26,278 nt of DNA from CAILHX01 sp036561085 (GCA_036561085.1 DATBPY010000053.1:1-26278); one strand, 5' to 3'. Positions 1 to 8,115 are shown, numbered from the stretch's first letter. The notes: generated from the sequence alone by a model not told the origin. Numbers and translations: made by a program.

Positions 1-251
1 GTGTAGGGTGCAATGCTACCCAACTCGATATGATGATATTGCGCCAGCCAATCGAGTGCAGCCGCGGGGTCGGTGGTACGGCAATAAAGCTCGGTACGGT
101 TGCAAGTGGAAAGGATCGCCGCTTCCGTGATGGGCGCGTGCGCAGTCAGATCACGCAGCGCCGAACCCAGATTTTCATTCTGGAAAGCGACATGTTCGCG
201 GATGGAAATAGGGGCGGTGGTGTGGTTAACGCCGAGAGCAAATAGATGCAT
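1..251 (-). CDS. hemA: Glutamyl-tRNA reductase, N-terminal fragment (runs off left edge)
   Basis: The minus strand from the ATG at 251 to the window edge reads 83 codons beginning MHLFALGVNHTTAPISIRE and including LSTCNRTELY. This is the N-terminal catalytic domain of glutamyl-tRNA reductase, which reduces glutamyl-tRNA to glutamate-1-semialdehyde with NADPH, the first committed step of C5-pathway tetrapyrrole synthesis. The catalytic cysteine falls at residue 50, as in the characterised family, and the NHTTAP and STCNRTE motifs are intact. The NADPH-binding and dimerisation domains lie outside the window. About 100 bp separate the start from the GNAT gene upstream on the same strand. An AAGG element 12 nt before the ATG is a modest ribosome site. 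I see only a weak promoter candidate there (TTGCAG near 317), so the gene may have its own promoter or read through from upstream. Confidence 0.93.
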   Translation of the reverse strand, partial: MHLFALGVNHTTAPISIREHVAFQNENLGSALRDLTAHAPITEAAILSTCNRTELYCRTTDPAAALDWLAQYHHIELGSIAPY

Positions 252-352
252 CTGATTATTTTGCCTTTTTTGCCCACTTTAAGCAATTGCGGCGAGGATT
301 TCCGATGCTATGAACTAGGTACAATGGAGACTGCAAAAGGCTTATTGACCCC

Positions 353-898
353 TTAGGGTACGGAATCTGCGACATGTGCCTCAAGCGGTTTTTCCATTAA
401 ACCCAGCTGGAGGCTGGAAACAAGCGGTGTCCAAAGTTTGGATTCGGCGGGGAATGCTTTTAATACCCCCGTAAGGCGATAACCGCGACGCTGATAAAAA
501 GCGATGAGTTCCTGGCGCAAAGTAATAACCGACATCGTCATGCTGTTAACTGCCCAGGTTTCCACGGCGATACGCTCGGCAAAAGCTAACAGTTGTTTGC
601 CTATACCCTGGCCTTGCTGTTGAGGCAGTACGGCGAACATGCCTAAATGGGCGGCGTCGCCGTGTTTTTCCAAAGTGACCGATCCGAGCAATGTTATTCC
701 ATCAAAGCATACCAAGAGCATGGCGGTCTCGGCCAAGATCAAACTCGATACCTCGTCAATTTCAGTACGCAAACCGCTTAACAGATCGGCTTCAGTGGTC
801 CACCCATGCCGACTTGATTCACCGCGATATGCGCTATTGATCAGTGCTGCGATGCTAGCAGCATCTGTGCTGACGGCTTTGCGAAATACCGGTTTCAA
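353..898 (-). CDS. GNAT-family N-acetyltransferase
   Basis: This is a GNAT-fold acetyltransferase of about 181 residues, expected to transfer an acetyl group from acetyl-CoA to an unidentified amine. The N-terminal segment VFRKAVSTDAASIAALINSA is the usual first strand and helix. The acetyl-CoA loop is visible as VLPQQQGQGIGKQLL (the Q/R-x-x-G-x-G/A motif), and IAFYQRRGYRLTG near the C-terminus is the typical motif B. There is no in-frame ATG at the 5-prime end, only TTG codons. The TTG at 898 overlaps the TGA of the upstream transporter as TTGA, which suggests translational coupling and is the start chosen here. A TTG at 934 would add 12 residues and a 40-nt overlap. It is the last gene of the purM-led operon. 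Substrate cannot be inferred. Confidence 0.85.
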   Translation of the reverse strand: MKPVFRKAVSTDAASIAALINSAYRGESSRHGWTTEADLLSGLRTEIDEVSSLILAETAMLLVCFDGITLLGSVTLEKHGDAAHLGMFAVLPQQQGQGIGKQLLAFAERIAVETWAVNSMTMSVITLRQELIAFYQRRGYRLTGVLKAFPAESKLWTPLVSSLQLGLMEKPLEAHVADSVP

Positions 899-2130
899 CG
901 AGGCTCGCCCACTACTTTCTGCACCACCATGCAACCAACCATGTCGCCTTCCACATTAACGACGGTTCGCACCGTATCCAGCAAACGGTCGATCGGTAGC
1001 AATATCACAATAGCTTCAGCCGGTAACCCGACCGATTGCAGCACCATGATCATCGTCACCATGCCTGCACTGGGGATGCCGGGCGCACCTATGGAGACCA
1101 TCATGGCGGTAAGACACACTACTATTTGTTGCACCAGATTCAAGTCCACGCCTGCCAGATTGGCAACGAAGAGTGCCGCTGCCGCTTCATAGAGCGCAGT
1201 ACCATCCATATTGAGATGCGCGCCGAGCGGCACTACAAAACCGGTAATGCTCGAATCCACTTGCAGATTCTGCTCCATGCAGCGCAAAGTGATAGGCATG
1301 GTTGCCGAACTGGAACTGGTAGCGAAAGCGGTCACTAACGCTTCACGCACTCCACGGAAAAATCGTAAAGGCGACACCCCAGTAACGACATACAGGATCA
1401 GCGGCAATACCACCAAACCGTGTAGTACGGTGGTTCCCAGTATGACGACGATGAACTTGGCGAGACTGCCCAGCAATGCCACATCCTGGGTGGCGGCCAA
1501 CTTGATGAGCAAAGCCATGATACCGAGAGGTGCGATCACCATGATCCAGCCGACGATACGCAGACTCATATCGAATAGCTCTTGCAATAGCAGCAACAGC
1601 GTCCGGTAGCGGTCGCCGCCTAGTACCAGTGCGATACCCACGAATAAGGCCACCACTACGATCGCCATCACGTTGCCTTGCGCCAAAGCGGCAAAAGGAT
1701 TCATGAACAAGCTGTGCAGGAATGACGCAAGAAACTCCGGCAATGTCATGTGCTTGGCATCGAAGCCATGCATCGCGCCTTGGAACATTTCCAGGTTCAA
1801 ACCCTTGCCGGGTGCAAAAATGGTGGATGCACTGATACCGACGATGAGCGATATGGTCATCGTGACGAACGAATATACCAGTGTGGTTAGCCATACGCGG
1901 TGGATCTGGTTGTGCGCGCGTAAGTTGGCGACACCTACCGCAATGGAGCTAAATACCAGCGGCACCAGTACCATTTTCAATAGATCCACGAACACGCCGC
2001 CCACTAGCCCTGCAAGGTAAACGCCTTGCTGAGTGATGGCAGCATCTTTGCCCATGGCCGCCAAAGCTAACCCAACAGCGATGCCTAGTGCGGCACCGAT
2101 AAAAATCTGCAGGTTGAGCGAGATTCTCAT
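895..2130 (-). CDS. gltP: Proton/sodium-glutamate (aspartate) symporter, DAACS family
   Basis: This is a 411-residue inner-membrane cation symporter of the DAACS/SLC1 family. The hallmarks are all visible: the serine-rich tip of hairpin 1 (SSSSATMP, 272-279), NMDGT in TM7 (307-311) and the hairpin 2 loop GAPGIPSAG (348-356). In TM8 the segment DRLLDTVRTVVNVEGD places D381, D385, R388, T389 and N392 at the positions that bind the substrate amino and side-chain carboxyl groups in glutamate/aspartate transporters. C4-dicarboxylate carriers (DctA) differ here, so acidic amino acids are the more likely substrate; that choice is inference from the motif. The length is normal for the family. The ATG overlaps the TGA of the upstream methyltransferase by 4 nt (ATGA), and its own stop overlaps the GNAT start, so it is embedded in the operon. 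Confidence 0.9.
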   Translation of the reverse strand: MRISLNLQIFIGAALGIAVGLALAAMGKDAAITQQGVYLAGLVGGVFVDLLKMVLVPLVFSSIAVGVANLRAHNQIHRVWLTTLVYSFVTMTISLIVGISASTIFAPGKGLNLEMFQGAMHGFDAKHMTLPEFLASFLHSLFMNPFAALAQGNVMAIVVVALFVGIALVLGGDRYRTLLLLLQELFDMSLRIVGWIMVIAPLGIMALLIKLAATQDVALLGSLAKFIVVILGTTVLHGLVVLPLILYVVTGVSPLRFFRGVREALVTAFATSSSSATMPITLRCMEQNLQVDSSITGFVVPLGAHLNMDGTALYEAAAALFVANLAGVDLNLVQQIVVCLTAMMVSIGAPGIPSAGMVTMIMVLQSVGLPAEAIVILLPIDRLLDTVRTVVNVEGDMVGCMVVQKVVGEPR

Positions 2131-3374
2131 GTTTTTTGCATCACCGCCGCAAAGAAACCATCAGTACCGTGCAGATGAGGCAGCATCTTCAAATACACGC
2201 CGGTATCCAGTTCAACTTTTTGCTGGGAAAGAATATCTGCAGCGCTGATGCTGGTGAATTCCGGATGTTGTGTCAGGAATGCCTCGATGATGGCTTCATT
2301 CTCTTCCTGTAACAGGCTGCAGGTGGCATAAACCAGACGACCGCCGGGTTTTACCAACTTGGCAGCCGCAACGAGGATATTGGTTTGCTTGACCGTCAAT
2401 TCGGCAATATCTTTCGGCGTTTGCCGCCATTTGAGATCAGGATTACGGCGTAGCGTGCCTAAGCCGCTGCAAGGCGCATCAACCAATACTCTGTCGAATT
2501 TCCCAGCCAGGCGTTTTAATTTCTGATCGCGTTCGTTGGCGATCAGTTGCGGATGGATATTGGAAAGTCCGCTACGGGCGAGGCGCGGTTTCAGATTGGC
2601 TAGGCGCCGTTCCGATACATCGAAGGCATAAAGGCGCCCGCTATTGTGCATAATGGCGCCAAGCGCCAAAGTCTTGCCGCCCGCTCCGGCACAGAAGTCT
2701 GCCACCATTTCTCCGCGGCGGGGAGCGACCACCATGGCAAGCAGTTGACTGCCCTCATCTTGCACTTCGATCACCCCTTTGGTGAACAACACATGCTTGT
2801 TCAACACGATCTTGTCTTTCAGCCTCACTCCATCGGGCGAATACGGGGTAGCTGTAGCAGGAATGTTTTCCTTGGTGAATAACGCCAGTACAGTTTCGCG
2901 TACTCCATTCAGGCGATTCACCCGCAGATCCAGCGGCGCTTGTTGTTGCATGCTACGGGCAATGGTCAATGCTTGTTCCTCGCCGTATTGACTGACAAGA
3001 CTGTCCCACAGCCAATCAGGAACGTCGGCCTGAATAGCCGGTGTGAGATTTTCAATTGCGATAGCCTTGATCTCTTGCGCCCTGGTGGTTTGCGCGGGAG
3101 ATAAATGTACCGCTACCTCGCGCATGCTCAAACCCTGTATGCGTAGTAATTGCGCCATCAGCAGGCCGAACGGATCGGCACCGCCGGCGATGAGTTGCAG
3201 ATAGCGTTTGCGGCGTAACACGGCGTAGCTGACGTCGGCGATGAAGGCACGGTCAGTCGAGCCTAGTTCTTTATTTTCACGAAAGTAAGCGCTTAATTTG
3301 CTATCTGCCGGACCGCTGGGAATCAGTACAGTAGAGATGGCATGCATGGCGTGGTGCAGCAGGTTTTTGTTCAT
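2127..3374 (-). CDS. RsmB/NOP-family RNA (cytosine-5) methyltransferase
   Basis: This is a 415-residue class I SAM-dependent methyltransferase of the RsmB/NOP (NSUN) group, predicted to form 5-methylcytosine in RNA. The SAM-binding motif DFCAGAGGKTLAL is at 226-238. DAPCSGLGTLRRNPDLKW carries the motif IV cysteine (C302) and YATCS the motif VI nucleophile (C352), both needed for catalysis and product release. The N-terminal 120 residues look like a degenerate NusB-like RNA-binding part. It is distinct from the clear RsmB at 18522-19781, so this is a second family member and its target (16S rRNA, 23S rRNA or tRNA) is unknown. It overlaps both neighbours by 4 nt (ATGA at each end), placing it in the purM to GNAT operon. 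Confidence 0.88.
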   Translation of the reverse strand: MNKNLLHHAMHAISTVLIPSGPADSKLSAYFRENKELGSTDRAFIADVSYAVLRRKRYLQLIAGGADPFGLLMAQLLRIQGLSMREVAVHLSPAQTTRAQEIKAIAIENLTPAIQADVPDWLWDSLVSQYGEEQALTIARSMQQQAPLDLRVNRLNGVRETVLALFTKENIPATATPYSPDGVRLKDKIVLNKHVLFTKGVIEVQDEGSQLLAMVVAPRRGEMVADFCAGAGGKTLALGAIMHNSGRLYAFDVSERRLANLKPRLARSGLSNIHPQLIANERDQKLKRLAGKFDRVLVDAPCSGLGTLRRNPDLKWRQTPKDIAELTVKQTNILVAAAKLVKPGGRLVYATCSLLQEENEAIIEAFLTQHPEFTSISAADILSQQKVELDTGVYLKMLPHLHGTDGFFAAVMQKT

Positions 3375-4459
3375 GTAGCTCCATCGATCCTTATGGCATT
3401 GATACTGTTTTGAATAATTTTTCCATCACTATTGGTTTTGCGTATCCGGACAGGCAAGTAATGATAACTTTCAGCCAGCCAGATTTCGGTTTTTTCGTCG
3501 TTATTACCGCTACTTTTTGAAATATGCAGTGTGTGCAGAATCCCCAGTTTGGTTTTGATCTCTTCTTCGCCTTCAAACAGGTAATGGTATGTTTTTACCT
3601 GTTTGCCGTTGGTGATGATTAGTTGTACCAGACTCAGCGGCGGCGTAAACATGAACTGATAATAAAAACTGAGTAGGTCCTGGGTTCCATCCTGTAGCGT
3701 TACACTTTGCTTGTTATCGCCTACCTGCATCGTCAGCGTTTTGCCGGACCAATCGAAATTAGCTTTTTGTGCTTTTTTTGAGTTTTTGCCGTATTGATAA
3801 GTAAAGGTTTCGGGTTGTAATCCTTGCGGAGTCACCTTTCCCGTACTTTTCTGGTTCAAATCGGATAGCGCTAGTGATAGCAATCCTTTAGCTTCAATCG
3901 TGCTGGAAATCACGTAGCGGCCGTCGTCAGAAACCTGATAATTCTGCCGCTCTACTGCGCTTGCACCATCGTAATCCACCATGAATTCGATTTCGATATG
4001 TTTGGGTGGGAGCAGCGGTGGGGGATCGCTGGCTACGACAGGTTGCGGCGGCCATTCAGGCTTTGCTACAGGAGGCGGACTCTCTTGCTGCGTGGAAGTT
4101 GGCGCAGGTGCAGGCGTTGCCTCTGCCAGTGTTTCGGTAGTCGTGGGGGCCGAAGGTAAAGGATCAGGCTGAAGGGCCGTTTCAGTATCGACAGGGGGTT
4201 GCGGTACAGGTTTAGGAGCTTGTTCTGCTACATGAACCGGTTTATGTTCCCGCACAACCGGAACGATTTTCTGTATGGGTTTGGCAGGTTTAATAACGGG
4301 CGGAGGAGGAGCCAATGTTACTTCCAGTGGTTCATCATCAGGTAACCAGCTCGGCAACCAGCTTTCGCTTCCCGCTACCAGTAAAAAATGCAGCAAGACA
4401 GAGATGGCTAGCGCTAACCATAGGCGCTTATTGTTGCGTACCACCCATGTCCACAACAT
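3371..4459 (-). CDS. DUF3108 protein with TonB-like membrane anchor and proline-rich linker
   Basis: This 362-residue envelope protein has three parts. A short basic N-terminus is followed by one hydrophobic segment (about 13-29, LWLALAISVLLHFLLVAG), as in TonB and TolA anchors. A linker rich in Pro, Lys, Ala and Thr (about 46-150) follows, long enough to span part of the periplasm. The C-terminal DUF3108 domain (about 155-360) includes DLLSFYYQFMF and an LPVRIRK segment. The C-terminal domain is recognisably related to the next gene upstream. The function of DUF3108 is not established. By architecture the protein is anchored in the inner membrane with its domain in the periplasm, but there is no sign of a TonB C-terminal domain. 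It starts 5 nt after its paralogue ends and its stop overlaps the methyltransferase start by 4 nt. Confidence 0.85.
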   Translation of the reverse strand: MLWTWVVRNNKRLWLALAISVLLHFLLVAGSESWLPSWLPDDEPLEVTLAPPPPVIKPAKPIQKIVPVVREHKPVHVAEQAPKPVPQPPVDTETALQPDPLPSAPTTTETLAEATPAPAPTSTQQESPPPVAKPEWPPQPVVASDPPPLLPPKHIEIEFMVDYDGASAVERQNYQVSDDGRYVISSTIEAKGLLSLALSDLNQKSTGKVTPQGLQPETFTYQYGKNSKKAQKANFDWSGKTLTMQVGDNKQSVTLQDGTQDLLSFYYQFMFTPPLSLVQLIITNGKQVKTYHYLFEGEEEIKTKLGILHTLHISKSSGNNDEKTEIWLAESYHYLPVRIRKTNSDGKIIQNSINAIRIDGAT

Positions 4460-4464
4460 GGTGT

Positions 4465-5160
4465 TTACTCGATACTCAGGCTAGTCAGCACCTGTTCGAT
4501 TTTGGCACCCGTGTCATCGCTCATCGTGATTTTGGCAGGAATGTAGTGCTGTTCCTGGGATAACCACAGACTTTTTTCCTCGCCATTATCGTCTTTGACA
4601 GTGTTTACGAGCCGGGTCGTTTTGAGCGCACCCATGGCAGTTTGCAATGCTTCATCACGGTCGGCGATCTTGTAATGATAGGTACGTAATTTCTTACCGG
4701 TGGTTACGATGATGGCGATTTCATCACCCACGGGCGGTTTGAATGCGAATTGATAGGCATAACTTGCCAGATCCAACGTGCCTGCTTCCAAAATTGCGGT
4801 AGATGCTTTGCCTTTGACGGTCATGGTGAGTGCATTGTTTGCCCAGTTAAAGTCTGCCGAGGCCACCAACTTGCTACCCTGCCATTGCTCAAAGTGTTTG
4901 GGATGCAAACCGTCTGCCGTCACTTCACCGTCACTGCTGAGTTTGCGTTTGCCGAACAAGGCATAGACGCCAATGCCGCTGGTTACGCTTTCAATATGAT
5001 AGCGACCATTTGTTTGAGTGAAAGTCTCGTTCACTGTTGCGAAGTCTTGGCCATTGCGGGTGGCGGCATAAACAGCCGTGATTTTCTGCGGTGAGTCAGC
5101 TAGCGCATTGACCGCAAAACACAGCAACAAAACAAACAGCAGGTTGAATGATTTCTTCAT
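4465..5160 (-). CDS. Secreted DUF3108 domain protein
   Basis: This is a 231-residue exported protein. The N-terminus MKKSFNLLFVLLLCFAVNALA is a clear Sec signal peptide with a likely cleavage after residue 21 (ALA before DS). The rest is a single DUF3108 domain rich in beta-strand-forming sequence. Segments such as LDLASYAYQFAFKPP and KLRTYHYK align with DLLSFYYQFMFTPP and QVKTYHY in the downstream paralogue, so the pair arose by duplication. It lacks the membrane anchor and proline-rich linker of its partner, so the two probably work in the same compartment as a free and a tethered form. It lies 24 nt downstream of purM in the same direction, where purN would be expected in many proteobacteria. 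No enzymatic motif is visible and the molecular function is unknown. Confidence 0.85.
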   Translation of the reverse strand: MKKSFNLLFVLLLCFAVNALADSPQKITAVYAATRNGQDFATVNETFTQTNGRYHIESVTSGIGVYALFGKRKLSSDGEVTADGLHPKHFEQWQGSKLVASADFNWANNALTMTVKGKASTAILEAGTLDLASYAYQFAFKPPVGDEIAIIVTTGKKLRTYHYKIADRDEALQTAMGALKTTRLVNTVKDDNGEEKSLWLSQEQHYIPAKITMSDDTGAKIEQVLTSLSIE

Positions 5161-5184
5161 GTTTGAACTAACGCCTCTATCGGG

Positions 5185-6234
5185 TTAGACGATGACGGTC
5201 TGCGCTTCATTCTCAGCCCGTTGACGAATGCTGCCGATGCGCCATACCTGCTCGCCTTCCGCGGTTAACAATTCCATGGCCCGTGCTTCATCTGCCGCCG
5301 CAACGATGACTGCCATGCCGATGCCGCAGTTGAAGGTGCGGAACATCTCGGCATCCACCATATTTCCTTGTGCCTGCATCCATTGAAACAGCGGCTGGAT
5401 ATCCCAGCTACCTTTTTTCAGTTCGGCAGTGAGGCCTTCCGGCAAAACACGAGGAATATTTTCGGTAAGCCCACCGCCGGTGATATGGGCCATCCCTTTC
5501 ACCGGCAACGTTGCCAGCAGCTTGAGCAGCGGCCGTACATAAATGCGCGTAGGCGCCATGACTACATCGCGGAACGGTTTGCCGTGAAAATCACTGTCCA
5601 TATCGATGCCGGATAACTCGATCAGCTTGCGTACCAGCGAATAGCCGTTGGAATGTGCGCCGCTGGAAGCTAAACCCAGCACTACATCACCTGCGGCGAT
5701 GGTAGAACCGTTAATGATGTTTTCTTTTTCCACGCACCCTACGGCAAAACCTGCCAGGTCGTATTCACCCCGTGGGTACATGCCCGGCATTTCCGCAGTT
5801 TCGCCACCCACCAATGCACAACCGGATTGTTCGCAGCCTTGCGCGATGCCTTTGATGACCTGTGCAGCCGTGCCGACTTCCAGTTTGCCGCAGGCGAAAT
5901 AATCGAGGAAGAATAAAGGTTCTGCGCCCTGTACCAGTATGTCGTTAACGCTCATCGCCACCAGATCGATCCCCACGGTATCGTGCTTGTTAAGCTGGAA
6001 AGCGAGTTTCAGCTTGGTGCCCACGCCATCGGTACCGGAGACTAGTACCGGATGTTTGAATTTTTTCGGTACTTCGAACAGCGAACCGAAGCCGCCTATG
6101 CCGCCCAGCACTTCAGGACGCATGGTACGTTTGGCATAAGGTTTGATATCCTCTACCAATGCATCGCCTGCCTCCATGTCAACGCCGGCATCGCGATAGC
6201 TGATAGGAGTTTTTTCCGGATTTGTAGCGCTCAA
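5185..6234 (-). CDS. purM: Phosphoribosylformylglycinamidine cyclo-ligase (AIR synthetase)
   Basis: PurM converts formylglycinamidine ribonucleotide and ATP to 5-aminoimidazole ribonucleotide, the fifth step of purine synthesis. The 349-residue protein is full length and highly conserved: SYRDAGVDMEAGDALVE, the nucleotide-binding GTDGVGTKLKLA, GIDLVAMSVNDILVQGAEPL, GGETAEMPGMYPRGEYDLAGF and GGGLTENIPRVLP are all intact. The start is a TTG at 6234; the sequence following it (SATNPEKTPISYRDAG) begins where other PurM proteins begin and no in-frame ATG lies nearby upstream. It is the first gene of the operon running left and is divergent from perM across a roughly 105-bp spacer. The usual partner purN is not downstream, so glycinamide ribonucleotide transformylase must be encoded elsewhere or replaced by PurT. 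Confidence 0.97.
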   Translation of the reverse strand: MSATNPEKTPISYRDAGVDMEAGDALVEDIKPYAKRTMRPEVLGGIGGFGSLFEVPKKFKHPVLVSGTDGVGTKLKLAFQLNKHDTVGIDLVAMSVNDILVQGAEPLFFLDYFACGKLEVGTAAQVIKGIAQGCEQSGCALVGGETAEMPGMYPRGEYDLAGFAVGCVEKENIINGSTIAAGDVVLGLASSGAHSNGYSLVRKLIELSGIDMDSDFHGKPFRDVVMAPTRIYVRPLLKLLATLPVKGMAHITGGGLTENIPRVLPEGLTAELKKGSWDIQPLFQWMQAQGNMVDAEMFRTFNCGIGMAVIVAAADEARAMELLTAEGEQVWRIGSIRQRAENEAQTVIV

Positions 6235-6252
6235 GTTGTGTGCCCGCGGTTG

Positions 6253-6281
6253 TTGGTGTTAAATGGTGCGCGGAATATCAT
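6253..6281 (+). promoter_or_regulatory. Candidate sigma-70 promoter for perM-hda
   Basis: TTGGTG at 6253-6258 and TATCAT at 6276-6281 are separated by 17 bp. The -10 matches 5 of 6 consensus bases and the -35 matches 3 of 6. Transcription would start near 6288, consistent with translation from the ATG at 6340 (or 6298) rather than from codons further upstream. The site lies in the divergent purM/perM spacer. Confidence 0.35.
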
Positions 6282-6339
6282 GATTCCGTCTGAAAGAATG
6301 AATTTTACCCGAAACCGCAGTAATGCCGAAATCATAACC

Positions 6340-7419
6340 ATGCCAAACGCGTCAGATAAATCATTAGCCGCCCGTAACCCTTTGCTGATCGGCGTGTTAT
6401 TCGCCATCGCCTTATGGTTGCTGTGGCGGCTTAGTCCTATCCTGTCGCCGTTCTTGCTGGCTGCGGTGATGGCTTATATCTGTAATCCGCTAGTTGGATG
6501 GATGGAGCAGAAGCGTATTCCACGCACTGTGGCCGTGTTATTGACCATGCTGTTATTGGCAGGTGTTATTGCAGGCTTGGTGCTGATTCTGGCGCCTCTG
6601 GTGCAGCATGAAACGCAGTTGTTTGTAGAACGGCTGCCTACTACCCTGGATTGGTTTAAATCGCATGCACTGCCCTGGTTGCAAGCCAAATTCGGCGTGG
6701 ATGCCTCGCTGGACATGGAGCAGGTCCGGACTTATTTGATTGCCCATCTCAAAAATGCGGGTGGTCTGGTCGAGCAGTTGTTACCCTCCCTCAAATCCGG
6801 CGGTTTGGCCTTGGTCGGCATTGCAGTGAACCTGTTACTGGTTCCGGTGGTATTTTTTTACGCGCTACGTGATTGGAAAAACATGTTGGCGCAACTGGAG
6901 ATTTTAATCCCGCGCCGTTGGCAGATCGATACGCTGCAAATCGCCCAAGAGATCGACCAGGTGTTATCCGAGTTCTTGCGCGGCCAGCTTTCCGTCATGT
7001 TGCTAATGGCCACTTATTACTCTATAGCGCTACATCTAAGTGGCCTGGAGTTCGCATTACCTATCGGCATCGTCACAGGCTTGCTGGTATTCATTCCTTA
7101 TCTGGGCATGGCAACTGGTTTGAGTTTGGCAATGCTGGCAGCGATGATGCAATTCCAGTCGCCAGGCGAATTGGTGCCGGTACTGATTGCGTTCGGCATA
7201 GGCCAGGCGCTGGAAGGTACCATCGTCACCCCTTTGCTAGTAGGCGAGCGTATAGGTTTGCATCCCGTGGTAGTGATCTTTGCCTTACTGGCATTCGGGC
7301 AGCTATTCGGTTTCTTTGGCGTGCTGCTGGCACTTCCGGCCAGCGCTGCACTACTCGTGGGTCTGCGTCGTTTGCGCCGTCACTATCTGGAAAGCGATTT
7401 TTTCTCAGCGCCGAAGTAA
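6340..7419 (+). CDS. perM: AI-2E (PerM) family inner-membrane transporter
   Basis: This is a polytopic membrane protein of 359 residues from the chosen start, the usual size for the AI-2E/PerM family (Pfam AI-2E_transport). Hydrophobic segments occur at the N-terminus (about 17-60 and 68-92), followed by an amphipathic region (about 95-160) and then several more membrane segments. The family signature is present near the C-terminus as EGTIVTPLLVGERIGLHP. Family members have been assigned autoinducer-2 export, sodium/proton exchange and other roles, so the substrate is not predicted. The reading frame stays open back to 6052 inside purM, but that part is antisense to purM. In-frame ATGs at 6280, 6298 and 6340 are the realistic starts, and 6340 gives the N-terminus MPNASDKSLAARNPL. 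The gene stops 5 nt before hda. Confidence 0.85.
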   Translation: MPNASDKSLAARNPLLIGVLFAIALWLLWRLSPILSPFLLAAVMAYICNPLVGWMEQKRIPRTVAVLLTMLLLAGVIAGLVLILAPLVQHETQLFVERLPTTLDWFKSHALPWLQAKFGVDASLDMEQVRTYLIAHLKNAGGLVEQLLPSLKSGGLALVGIAVNLLLVPVVFFYALRDWKNMLAQLEILIPRRWQIDTLQIAQEIDQVLSEFLRGQLSVMLLMATYYSIALHLSGLEFALPIGIVTGLLVFIPYLGMATGLSLAMLAAMMQFQSPGELVPVLIAFGIGQALEGTIVTPLLVGERIGLHPVVVIFALLAFGQLFGFFGVLLALPASAALLVGLRRLRRHYLESDFFSAPK

Positions 7420-7424
7420 GCAGA

Positions 7425-8102
7425 ATGAAGCAATTATTACTGGATATTCAGCCGTCCTTACCCCCCACATTAGAAAACTTCGTTGCGGGTAGTAATGATG
7501 AGCTACTGCAAGTCTTAGGTAACCTGAATATGCTGGATAAGAGTCAGCGCTCACTTACTTTGTGGGGAGAAGCCGGTAGCGGCAAAACGCATCTGTTGCG
7601 CGCAGCGGCGGCAAAAGTTAAGAATATCGGTTTAACAGCCATTTACCTGGATGCTCCTCAGGCCGACCAGTTCGTTGAGCAACACGCCGATCTGCTCGCA
7701 TTAGATAACGTGCAACGGCTAGATGATGCAGCGCAAATCGCACTATTTAATTTGTTCAATCAATATAGAGAGCAAGGTAAATTACTGCTGGTAACTTCGC
7801 CTGTCGCGCCAGCCCAGCTTACCGTGCGTGATGATCTCAAAACGCGGTTGGCCTGGGGTCTGGTATATCAAGTCTCCGGCCTGACTGAGGCGGAAAAGAT
7901 CCAAGCATTGCAAAGCCATGCGCTTGAGCGCGGTATGAAGTTACCACAAGAAGTCATTGCATACTGTTTGCGCCATCTCAGGCGCGATCTGCCTACCTTA
8001 ATGGCAACCTTGGATGCTTTGGATGACTGGTCGCTGACCGCCAAAAAACCAGTAACTATTGCTATGATTCGAGCGCTGGTACAACTACCGCCAGAGCTTT
8101 AA
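7425..8102 (+). CDS. hda: DnaA regulatory inactivator Hda
   Basis: Hda is a DnaA-related AAA+ protein that joins the DNA-loaded sliding clamp and stimulates hydrolysis of DnaA-bound ATP, limiting re-initiation of replication. The 225-residue protein begins MKQLLLDIQPSLPPTLENFV; QLLLDI at residues 3-8 fits the N-terminal clamp-binding peptide of Hda. Walker A is GEAGSGKT (48-55), Walker B lies in LLALDNVQRLDD (90-101), the arginine-finger region is DDLKTRLAWG (R141) and sensor II is LRRDLPTL (about 185-192). The C-terminal DNA-binding domain of DnaA is absent, which separates it from DnaA. The frame stays open back to 6873 but that overlaps perM; the ATG at 7425 gives the proper N-terminus. 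It lies 5 nt after perM and 13 nt before a small conserved gene. Confidence 0.92.
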   Translation: MKQLLLDIQPSLPPTLENFVAGSNDELLQVLGNLNMLDKSQRSLTLWGEAGSGKTHLLRAAAAKVKNIGLTAIYLDAPQADQFVEQHADLLALDNVQRLDDAAQIALFNLFNQYREQGKLLLVTSPVAPAQLTVRDDLKTRLAWGLVYQVSGLTEAEKIQALQSHALERGMKLPQEVIAYCLRHLRRDLPTLMATLDALDDWSLTAKKPVTIAMIRALVQLPPEL

Positions 8103-8115
8103 GGAGTCGTTTTTT

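Noticed and set aside
345..360. CCCTAAGGGG around the GNAT stop, also present around the pyrD stop (9055-9065)
   Set aside because: Only two copies, each including a TAA stop after a proline codon. The stem would be 3 bp, so it is neither a terminator nor a convincing repeat family.
1343..1894. 183-codon frame on the same strand inside the symporter gene
   Set aside because: It is an alternate frame of a well-conserved transporter and gives a His/Arg-rich product with no recognisable motif.
6052..6339. Upstream extension of the perM frame into purM
   Set aside because: Most of the extension is antisense to conserved purM sequence. The recognisable PerM N-terminus begins near 6340.
6873..7424. 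Upstream extension of the hda frame inside perM
   Set aside because: The extension overlaps conserved perM in another frame, and the true Hda N-terminus with its clamp-binding peptide starts at 7425.
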